From contig JASFXZ010000037.1 in assembly GCA_032209605.1 (NCBI GenBank), forward strand, positions 4,340,001 to 4,404,000: a DNA stretch of 64,000 nt, in the 5' to 3' direction. This DNA is from Mactromeris polynyma. Lineage: Eukaryota; Mollusca; Bivalvia; Venerida; Mactridae. The position numbers were made by a program, and so were the translations under genes. Shown here piece after piece: positions 59,801 to 64,000 of this stretch (positions are counted from its first letter, which is position 1; each line of letters begins with the position of its first letter). A model generated the notes under the pieces. It made no database searches. It had not been told where the DNA came from and worked only from the letters and a program-made list of their open reading frames with translations.

Positions 59801-62036
59801 CCTGGGCAAATTGACTGTAAAAATCTTGTACTCATGAATAATTAATGAGGTGATTCCAGCCACTTGATTGGCCGCATGAGACACACCTCAAGCGATACAG
59901 AAATTGCCAAGGAGTTACGGATGAAATGGCGGTCCTGAGGGATCCAATAAGCTCGCGGCTTTCAAACTGCAATTGTTTTTGATGGTCGCTGCCATTTTGT
60001 CGAATTTGCTGATAGCTCTTCACAAAGGAGATTCTTTTTTGTTATCGTCCATTTCATTGGTTGAGAAATGCTAATGAATATTCATGCATTACAAAGTTTC
60101 ACTAGCCAATTTGCCCAGGGTATCATATATGTTATGAATAGCCTGGGTACCGAGAATGCATAAAGTCAAACAGTCTATGGGTAACTTTTGAAGTAATACA
60201 CAGCTCATCCGTATTTTCACACCTCGTTTAATTATCAATTTCTAACATTAAGCCTAGTTTGTTATCCTCTTAACCGTAAACATGCCACTAAAGTGCAGTT
60301 ATCATGATTTAGTCTTTCTCACAACACCAATATTAAAATGGGAATTATTTAAAAACTCAAACTTCTCCATAGCATGTTTATAGCACAAGCATATAGATTT
60401 ACACGCAAGTAACTGCTGTTAATTTCAGAATACATGTACAATTATTCACACATTTTACTATGAACAGATGAAACTAAATCTGAAGCACTCCACATAAACA
60501 AAAAATCCCTCAACCAGAACTATTCTCCAAGAACAATTGTGAAATAAAATACAAACTTTTCTAAGATGGCTTTTACAACAGCATCTGGATTTCTGTCATT
60601 CATATCATAAATGACTTTCAGCACAGATATTGGAAGACTAAGGTCACTTCTCAAGATCTGAAAATATATAGGAAGACATTTTCCCCCTGTTTTTTGTAAT
60701 GGGGCTTTACTTCACACAAACAGCCATGGTCATGTAGTGACATTTTACAGCTATACAAACAGCCATGGTCATGTAGTGACATTTTACAGCTATACAAACA
60801 GCCATGGTCATGTAGTGACATTTTACAGCTATACAAACAGCCATGGTCATGTAGTGACATTTTACAGCTATACAAACAGCCATGGTCATGTAGTGACATT
60901 TTACAGCTATACAAACAGCCATGGTCATGTAGTGACATTTTACAGCTATACAAACAGCCATGGTCATGTAGTGACATTTTACAGCTATACAAACAGCCAT
61001 GGTCATGTAGTGACATTTTACAGCTATACAAACAGCCATGGTCATGTAGTGACATTTTACAGCTATCTGGGTGAAGGAAGACACAAAGTGCCCATTTGGG
61101 GGGGGGAGAGGTATTAATTTGGGCTTAGGTTAGCACTTGGGTAGAACCACTGACCTTCTACAAGCCAGCTGGATAGCCTCTTCACATACACATGCTACAT
61201 CGTGATAGAGATTTGAACCCGCACTAGTGACAGACAAGTGATTTAATATGAGCGACCATAACCACTTGGCCAGGAAGATGAATGAAGACTGAATGATCAA
61301 GTCCCCACCCAAAAAACAACAAGCATCATTGACCCGAGTCAAGTTAACGTTGTTAATAATGTTGATCATTTTATACAAGAGACACCTAAATTAAACAGAA
61401 TATTTATACCAGAGGAACAAAAACTAAGCAAACATAATGCTCGAAGATGTATCTGGCTCATCTGAACATAACATGTTTGAATTGGCTTCATCCAGTATTG
61501 TTGTTACACTGGCTAAAACATCTAAAATCCATTGCAATGTCTGACCAATTGAAAATTGATTTTTTTTTACAATTTTACAAGATGTACAAAAATCTTTCTT
61601 CAACAAATATGGATCAATACATTATGAGTTCATTCTTTGTTAATGCATGTTTATTGATATTTTAACTATAGGAAACATATTTTTCATGTTTGTGTAGGAG
61701 AACAAATGAACAAAAAATGAGCATAAATATCACTTTAAATAAGACAAGAAGTTGAGAAGCACTTACTTTAAACATGAGTTGTGTCTTTTCATCCAATTCA
61801 TGAAACATATCAAGTTCATCTACAAAGTTGATGTCAGTTTCATTTGACGAATCCGATGATGATGAATCACTGATCAGGCTATCGTCGCTGTTGGAGTCAT
61901 CATCATCATTTTTTTTACTCAGCTTCGTCTTTTTCAAGACTTCCTTCAATTTGGTTTGTAATTCACTGGCATTGGTGGGTGCTTTCTTCACGTTGGTGGT
62001 ACAACCTTCGTGCGTGTATAGCATCAGAGAGAGGAC
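32747..62036 (-). CDS. ZZEF1: ZZEF1 orthologue, C-terminal 13 exons (5' end outside the window)
   Basis: Thirteen minus-strand exons join without a phase error into 609 codons plus stop. All acceptors are AG and all donors GT. Diagnostic stretches recalled from vertebrate ZZEF1 appear in the same order: LSLMLY; ELDEKTQLMF; QRRTKSADLLKKEL; VLYARQVLTSLLAHWP; ACQFMEE; PGDTLYYEF; HWGYKFTVTAG; QTGTQRLKTLQLLL; LLKALWHLY with LPPVSRALTEFF; DDYLL; and near the end IQRIAAVSV. ZZEF1 is a large (about 3,000 aa in mammals) protein with EF-hand, DOC and two ZZ zinc fingers, the latter linked to histone H3 tail binding. This window covers only the region after the ZZ fingers, including a beta-sandwich segment with the WGYKFTVTAG motif. 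No exon upstream of 62036 was recognised. Introns are rich in arrays and transposons. Three splice junctions are tandemly duplicated. Confidence 0.85.
32861..32990 (-). repeat. Triplicated splice acceptor of the last ZZEF1 exon
   Basis: The minus strand carries three copies of a block made of intron tail (cagctgatataaa...tttcag) plus exon head (GGTATACAAAGA). The copy nearest the exon is the true acceptor. The next is 42 bases upstream, so using it adds 14 codons with no stop (reading GIQRPADIKTPFFQ). The third is a further 47 bases away and out of frame. Confidence 0.8.
33066..33252. mobile_element. Fold-back element with arms of about 80 bases
   Basis: The left arm, about 33066-33143, and right arm, about 33172-33252, are imperfect inverted copies (ccacatgtgacgtcac / gtgacatcacatgtgg; aatatttgctccatat / atatggagtaaatatt). 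It lies in the last ZZEF1 intron. The open frame across it is a by-product. Confidence 0.75.
33612..33816. mobile_element. Short interspersed element (copy 2 of the family at 32124)
   Basis: Shares tgtggaccaagtttgaggat and gataggtcaaggggttct. The dinuclear-receptor motif is decayed here (gtgacgccaatatc). Intronic in ZZEF1. Confidence 0.65.
34070..34141 (-). CDS. ZZEF1: ZZEF1 exon (24 codons)
   Basis: Acceptor gtatatacag, donor gtgtgt. Encodes EWNIVDDYLLMMQDVTELKM and AVSQ. Phase 0 on both sides. DDYLL aligns with the recalled vertebrate QDYLL. Confidence 0.85.
34270..34800. repeat. Interspersed repeat of about 530 bases (copy 1 of 2)
   Basis: Similar to 62540-63035. Shared phrases include gtgtcaccaagcgctt, gttgagagcgtctatataacccc and aataccccataacaaaaatt. 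It ends directly against the donor array at 34806. Confidence 0.65.
34806..35195 (-). repeat. 39-base array of a ZZEF1 exon end and splice donor, 10 copies
   Basis: Each unit on the minus strand consists of the last 18 exonic bases, GTGGAGAATCTAGCTATT, and the first 21 intronic bases beginning gtaagtattatatgc. Ten gtaagt donors lie exactly 39 bases apart, with first intronic base from 35176 (exon-proximal) to 34825. Because 39 is 13 codons and no unit contains a stop, every donor joins in frame to the next exon, adding 0 to 9 copies of VSIICIHVENLAI. The plus-strand frame across the array is a shadow. Confidence 0.9.
35177..35339 (-). CDS. ZZEF1: ZZEF1 exon with tenfold duplicated donor
   Basis: Acceptor tgtatatag. 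Encodes (R)DAGIEKLDINLGLLKALWHLY, LPPVSRALTEFFLQ and VENLAI at the end. Start phase 2, end phase 0 when the first donor (first intronic base 35176) is used. Nine further in-frame donors follow in the array. Confidence 0.87.
35485..42727. repeat. 62-base intronic satellite, about 118 copies, with a 2,031-base block duplication
   Basis: The unit contains caacacaatgcttcaaattg and gtaactatgtaacaaatc; 57-base variants lack five bases. Rare markers recur at fixed spacing: acaacataatgc (39394 and 41425), the short actgactttccac junction (38571 and 40602) and the aagccgatgc-gttacacatc pair (38041 and 40072) are each 2,031 bases apart. Another marker spacing is 1,401 bases (37170 to 38571). The array fills nearly all of one ZZEF1 intron. 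Confidence 0.95.
43183..43299 (-). CDS. ZZEF1: ZZEF1 exon
   Basis: Acceptor gattatttcag, donor gtaata. Encodes (R)SLPLSELWTSLVYVSSKQTG, then TQRLKTLQLLLKIIQTQH. Start phase 2, end phase 2. Confidence 0.87.
43397..43518 (-). mobile_element. tRNA-derived SINE, minus strand
   Basis: On the minus strand an A-box-like ttaactcggtggatagag and a B-box-like gggttcaatttcc lie about 35 bases apart. The ends do not pair as a tRNA acceptor stem, so this is a SINE head rather than a tRNA gene. Confidence 0.65.
43720..43940. mobile_element. Short interspersed element (copy 3 of the family at 32124)
   Basis: caaggcatgtttgtaaaacattatgcccc to cgaaggggggcataa. Contains tgaccttgacctttgat and a (gacc)n stretch. 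Intronic. Confidence 0.7.
44175..44322 (-). CDS. ZZEF1: ZZEF1 exon (beta-sandwich segment)
   Basis: Acceptor gtattgtag, donor gtaagt. Encodes (G)DTLYYEFDSEFSEHDTHW, GYKFTVTAGLRDSFETGY and on to DVLSSHLA. Start phase 1, end phase 2. WGYKFTVTAG is a family hallmark (recalled). Confidence 0.88.
44395..44715. repeat. 47-base tandem repeat, about 5 copies, in a small element
   Basis: The unit starts aacctctctatagcaacact and ends with a caa-rich stretch and ccaattacggt. The preceding aaaacattggaacctctctaga suggests it grew inside a MITE whose ends I could not fix. Confidence 0.75.
45095..45267. mobile_element. MITE with TACAGTAAAACC ends (173 bases)
   Basis: The left end is tacagtaaaacctcaat and the right end tggttttacagta. 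Internal phrases gtggtcttaatattgaggt and gaaaatggacttgaaaat are shared with the copies at 56219 and 57833. Confidence 0.75.
45362..45477 (-). CDS. ZZEF1: ZZEF1 exon
   Basis: Acceptor tctatatacag, donor gtacag. Encodes (K)CSTRTHDELVFSTSSDMKQN, EYKMYGSSRGTWNSFQVP. Start phase 2, end phase 1. Confidence 0.87.
45585..45677 (-). mobile_element. tRNA-derived SINE head, minus strand
   Basis: The minus strand reads ggccaagtggttaaggc (A box of Leu/Ser type) and aggttcgaatccc (B box). Short; the body is not clearly delimited. Confidence 0.6.
45730..46000 (+). mobile_element. tRNA-derived SINE, plus strand
   Basis: The head at 45734-45808 has tagctcagttgatagag (A box) and gggttcgatccc (B box), then a body with tggtagctcccttgctaggc and ccacgttaaag, a combination I recall from molluscan SINEs. 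Acceptor-stem pairing is poor, so it is not a tRNA gene. Confidence 0.7.
46024..46619. repeat. 35-base minisatellite, about 17 copies
   Basis: The unit starts tgcagacccatttacatgta. ctttatg/cttaatg variants recur every third unit over much of the array, implying a 105-base higher-order unit. Intronic. Confidence 0.93.
46880..47073 (-). CDS. ZZEF1: ZZEF1 exon
   Basis: Acceptor gatgatttcag, donor gtaaat. Encodes VVQNLVQHCEKESLIPIACT, ACQFMEEVTMSVVTKESPHN and on to LPGASFLTVAFDS. Start phase 0, end phase 2. ACQFMEE is conserved with vertebrates (recalled). Confidence 0.88.
47240..47659. mobile_element. Possible MITE with 10-base inverted ends
   Basis: ctggtgtgcc at 47240-47249 and ggcacaccag at 47650-47659, with related tatgccaatatcg/cgaatatcgg phrases inside. 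No clear target duplication. Confidence 0.3.
48080..48790 (+). mobile_element. LINE fragment: C-terminal ORF2 tail and 3' region
   Basis: The frame 48171-48515 encodes the LINE C-terminal tail: KLRIETGRYGQNRLER, then HICEVCFNLDIEDEVHFILIC with a C-x2-C...H-x4-C pattern. The 3' region at 48600-48780 matches, in reverse, the insertion at 2993-3218. Intronic and truncated. Confidence 0.75.
49386..49562 (-). CDS. ZZEF1: ZZEF1 exon (59 codons)
   Basis: Acceptor catattccag, donor gtaaaa. Encodes VNMAMCVLYARQVLTSLLAH and on to LLYKTGSRENFQK. Phase 0 on both sides. Confidence 0.88.
50067..54376. repeat. About 45-base intronic satellite, about 96 copies, with a 1,459-base block duplication
   Basis: The unit contains tgtagattttatagagatcc and gttacagcaatgtaaa. 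Markers gcaatgtaaattttatag (51538 and 52997, numbering from the gtaaatttt) and tgtagcttttatagag (51672 and 53131) are both 1,459 bases apart. 44-46 base length variants and cgacctg/cgacgctg variants alternate in blocks. The open frame at 51739-51942 is a repeat artefact. Confidence 0.95.
54428..54577 (-). repeat. 36-base array of a ZZEF1 exon end and splice donor, 4 copies
   Basis: On the minus strand each unit carries an exon end ATATCTGGCCAAG followed by gtgagtagcaagtaatcag. Donors have first intronic base at 54560 (true), 54524, 54488 and 54452. Reading through the first unit meets the stop taa after VSSK, so the distal donors would truncate the protein. Confidence 0.88.
54561..54735 (-). 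CDS. ZZEF1: ZZEF1 exon with fourfold duplicated donor
   Basis: Acceptor gtattatag, donor gtgagt. Encodes (R)KVEKATEETAVDTQKLIQ, QRRTKSADLLKKELEKHGKA and GTREYLAK. Start phase 2, end phase 0. Confidence 0.88.
55340..55975. repeat. Interspersed element with imperfect inverted ends
   Basis: The left gttaaagacgtataagg and right ccttattgtaggatacgcctttaac are imperfect inverted matches. Two direct segments (aaaatca/gagcaa-gtgacct, near 55700 and 55845) lie inside. Confidence 0.45.
56037..56147 (-). CDS. ZZEF1: ZZEF1 exon
   Basis: Acceptor gtgtatttcag, donor gtcagt. Encodes (W)DTILQSQNPEAILSTALS, EKVIDMGIHYHPSLKHTE. Start and end phase 2. Less conserved than neighbouring exons, but phase-consistent. 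Confidence 0.82.
56219..56974. mobile_element. TACAGTAAAACC MITE interrupted by a nested element
   Basis: The left end is tacagtaaaacctcaataa and the right end ggtctttaagtgaggttttactga. The family sequence is split after aaaatagt and resumes at taatggatttgaaaattg. Confidence 0.75.
56326..56891. mobile_element. Nested element with three internal repeats
   Basis: Flanked by gacaa at 56321-56325 and 56892-56896, a possible 5-base target duplication. It starts gatgcccaagggcaacatgt and ends gtaagcggggct. Three related internal segments carry tgac-ttgacctttgag and cat-atggt-aacatttg phrases. Confidence 0.6.
57509..57565 (-). CDS. ZZEF1: ZZEF1 exon (19 codons)
   Basis: Acceptor catttttatag, donor gtaaga. 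With borrowed bases it encodes NFEGVDATPKEIVKKLSEKW. Start and end phase 2. Too small to find without the flanking phases. Confidence 0.82.
57833..58626. mobile_element. TACAGTAAAACC MITE inflated by a 17-base minisatellite
   Basis: Ends are tacagtaaaacct (57833-57845) and aggttttactgta (58614-58626). An internal gaggtggtcttat phrase that occurs once or twice in the sister copies has grown into about 38 units of ttatcattgaggtggtc (57966-58606). Confidence 0.85.
58641..58955. mobile_element. Short interspersed element (copy 4 of the family at 32124), with internal duplication
   Basis: caagagatgtttgtaaaacataatgcccc to cgaaggggggcataa. The tgaccttgac segment occurs twice (58675 and about 58817) because the middle is partly duplicated. 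It starts 14 bases after the preceding MITE. Confidence 0.7.
59447..59735. repeat. Interspersed repeat (same family as 12495-12790)
   Basis: gaaggttaagatttgttgtg, ggatttcggtaatgtaacgt and tttacacaacactgatatgc mark the family. Confidence 0.65.
59766..60154. mobile_element. 389-base MITE with 48-base terminal inverted repeats
   Basis: The left arm 59766-59813 starts ctcggtacccaggctatt and ends ccctgggcaaattg. The right arm 60107-60154 is its near-perfect inverse, starting caatttgcccaggg and ending gggtaccgag. Non-coding. The flanks show only a weak match (atgc). Confidence 0.85.
60557..60657 (-). CDS. ZZEF1: ZZEF1 exon
   Basis: Acceptor atatattttcag, donor gtttgt (weak; chosen because it gives the only phase that keeps the frame into the next exon). 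Encodes ILRSDLSLPISVLKVIYDMN, DRNPDAVVKAILE. Start phase 0, end phase 2. Confidence 0.82.
60712..61065. repeat. 39-base minisatellite, about 9 copies
   Basis: The unit starts cagccatggtcatgtagtga. Copies are identical over most of their length. Because 39 is divisible by three, frames stay open on both strands; these ORFs are artefacts. Intronic. Confidence 0.95.
61095..61273 (-). mobile_element. tRNA-derived SINE, minus strand
   Basis: The minus strand reads ggccaagtggttatggtcgc (A box), gcgggttcaaatc (B box), then gccatc-like gctatccagctggcttgtag and ggtcagtggttctaccca, a body I recall from bivalve SINEs. Confidence 0.75.
61767..62036 (-). CDS. ZZEF1: ZZEF1 exon (90 codons), most 5' exon recognised
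   Basis: Acceptor tctctgttacag, donor gtaagt. Encodes VLSLMLYTHEGCTTNV, a lysine-rich stretch, an acidic Ser/Asp stretch DDDDSNSDDSLISDSSSSDS and FHELDEKTQLMFK. Phase 0 on both sides. The acidic region corresponds to the poorly conserved acidic stretch of vertebrate ZZEF1. Confidence 0.87.
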
Positions 62037-62539
62037 CTGTAACAGAGATACGTCACAGATCAATGTTAACACTGTTTCATTGTTTGCTTATTTGGAGCTC
62101 CCATTTGAACAATGTGTGAACATGTGTCCTCGAGTTACCAGTTAGCTATTGCGTATAGTTTGTGTACTGGGGACCATTTTATATGAAAGTAGATTCAATA
62201 AAGTCCGGGACTCTGCCATTTCCTCGACAAATCCAGGGTTCTCTAGTAGTCGCCTGCTTGAGTTATCGAAGTTTAACTGTACATTATTTCCATTGTATTT
62301 GGATTTTTATTCAAAAACTGACTAATAACTTGAGATATAAGTTCAGTATATATTTTGTGTGTTTAATGCAAAACTGTAACAACTGCTTCAAAATAGTGTT
62401 AAATACTTGACTGCCGATGTGTTCGACACTCATCTTAAAATTAAGGAAGATGTTAAGGCATCAGAGCAGGAAGTTTGAACAACAGTTAAGATACGTACAT
62501 GTAAACCTTTCTAAAGGCAAATCGGGAGATTGCACTTCT
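62037..62539. other. No exon or element recognised
   Basis: I looked on the minus strand for the next upstream ZZEF1 exon and did not find it. Several plus-strand frames show no motif. Confidence 0.4.
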
Positions 62540-63035
62540 AAAAGCGGGAGATTGAGTCTCAAAACGGGAGATTTTTATTGCGTGGCTGAAATTTGGTCAA
62601 TATCATGTCTTCATCAATATCATAAGCTGTTAATAGCAATGGTCTACGAATTAACTCGTAATTAATAAAGTCGCCAATTAACAATTTTCATGTCTGAATA
62701 CATTAGAAATGTGTAAAACTTGAATAAACAACATGACAAGCGAGGGTCGCATTGTATTTTGATCTGTGTCACCAAGCGCTTGATTACATAGTTGAGAGCG
62801 TCTATATAACCCCAAAAAGTGGTATATACGATTTTCCGACTAGTATCATGATTTTACACTTTCGATTATCAGGTTGAGAAGTAATTTCAACGAACCAGTT
62901 TGGAATGAACTAAAAAATACCCCATAACAAAAATTTATGATGTTTACTATGAAAATCGTGAGATCGCGGCTCTCGGCCGGGAGAGCGTGAGTTGGCTGTC
63001 AAATCAGGGAGTCTCCAGGGGATATCAGGAGAGTT
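62540..63035. repeat. Interspersed repeat (copy 2 of the family at 34270)
   Basis: cgggagattgagtctcaaa at the left, gtgtcaccaagcgcttgatt in the middle, aataccccataacaaaaatt and tcagggagtctcc at the right. The short inverted gggagattgagtctc/gggagtctcc may be the ends. Confidence 0.65.
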
Positions 63036-63097
63036 CACAAGTATGCAAGCATATATTTAAAATCTTTAAAAAACATTCACATGTTAAAATTCTACAG

Positions 63098-63831
63098 TAC
63101 AGTGGAATCCCGTTGGATCGAACTCGTAGGGACTGACAAAATTTGTTCGAGTAAAAGGTTGTTCTAGTCAACCGTGGTTGTGAAATAATTAACATGTGTG
63201 CGTAATATGGCGCTTATATCTTGTCAAAGAGTCTTTAGGTCAATAGTAATGTATACATCTCGCATAAATAATCATAATGCATGATAATAAAGCATACAAA
63301 ATCGTGTTTTTTATACATTTTATTCAATAACACAACAGAAAAAACACGAATGAATATACACGTATAACCATACATAATCAATAGCAGTTCTACGGTCTCT
63401 GGTACTGTAGTATCAAGCTACACGGCATAGAAATTCAATTATACATACGTATGACACATATCAATTATATCAATTATTGCATTAATCAATCTTCAAACAG
63501 CTGCAAACAAATTTATCAATGCTGTTTGTTGTTTGCACGCAATTTTCACAAGTATGTGAATAACACCGCCGTGTCACAATTGAGCCCATTCGCCTGTACA
63601 TCCGTTTATGAGGTGAGAAAATGTATTTTTTGACCGAAAAAAGCGAATAATAGTGCATTTTATGATCAAGGGACCGAATAATTGGTTCGAGAGTTCGAGG
63701 CTGGGCAGATTGAACCAAACGTAGTCGAACAATATAGATTATATAGGAAATTCAATTGGGACTGCATAATCAGTTTGAGTCAACAAGGGTGTTCGACGCA
63801 ACCGAGTTCCAGCCAACGGGATTCTACTGTA
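63098..63831. mobile_element. 734-base non-autonomous DNA transposon (TA-ended)
   Basis: The left end tacagtggaatcccgttgg (63098-63116) is inverse to the right end ccaacgggattctactgta (63813-63831) with one mismatch. It begins and ends with TA, as Tc1/mariner/pogo-like elements do. Internal frames are short, with no transposase motif. Confidence 0.8.
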
Positions 63832-64000
63832 TATAAAGAGACGCACTTTCACATCTGCGACAATTTCTACTAATAATATAAAAGCCTGTAGGCATATAAT
63901 GGTGAAAATTCAATGCTCAATATCATTATTATTCTAGAAACTATTTTGAAGACAGTTACAGAGAAAGAAATTGAGAATATCAAACCGATACCAAACTAAA
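63832..64000. other. No feature seen
   Basis: AT-rich window edge, probably still ZZEF1 intron. Confidence 0.4.

Noticed and set aside
60651..61117. Three overlapping repetitive ORFs of 125-134 codons
   Set aside because: By-products of a 39-base minisatellite; no start context, composition or homology supports coding.
62162..62665. Two 82-codon plus-strand frames
   Set aside because: No recognisable motif; they overlap a repeat and the presumed ZZEF1 intron.

Overview
The window looks like nuclear DNA of a mollusc, most probably a bivalve (inference). It is AT-rich and intron-bearing, with short exons, tRNA-derived SINEs, degenerate non-LTR retrotransposons, many small inverted-repeat elements and long minisatellite arrays. 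No bacterial, organellar or CRISPR signal was seen.

Positions 1-944 hold an interspersed repeat and the start of a LINE fragment. Positions 945-27916 are two direct, almost identical copies of one 13.48 kb unit (945-14428 and 14429-27916). Each unit carries three near-identical copies of a small intronless gene of 111 codons (two on +, one on -) and one diverged paralogue of 115 codons on +. The paralogues are conserved in protein but strongly diverged at synonymous sites. All eight genes are followed, 28-75 bases after the stop, by a 16-base hairpin with the layout of the replication-dependent histone mRNA 3' stem-loop, then by a purine-rich GAAAGA motif. The proteins are not histones. This is the best candidate for an undescribed system: a multicopy, TATA-driven, single-exon, non-histone family that may use histone-type 3' end formation. 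LINE pieces, small elements, two 35-38 base palindromic insertions with perfect 7-base target duplications and an 18-base minisatellite fill the rest of the unit.

Positions 28376-31238 are a 62-base-unit satellite. From 32747 to 62036 the minus strand carries the last 13 coding exons (609 codons plus stop) of a ZZEF1 orthologue (zinc finger ZZ-type and EF-hand domain protein 1). All exon phases join in one open frame, and the 5' part of the gene lies beyond the right edge. Its introns are loaded with repeats: a 7.2 kb satellite, a 4.3 kb array, shorter arrays, SINEs and small transposons. Three of its splice junctions are themselves tandemly duplicated: a donor 10 times in frame, a donor 4 times with a stop, and an acceptor 3 times with one copy in frame. 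The donor array could make the protein variable in length.

Positions 62037-64000 lie upstream of the last recognised exon and hold repeats, including a 734-base element with terminal inverted repeats. Exon calls rest on by-eye splice sites, phase continuity and recalled similarity to vertebrate ZZEF1. Repeat classes are by-eye and have not been checked against any database.
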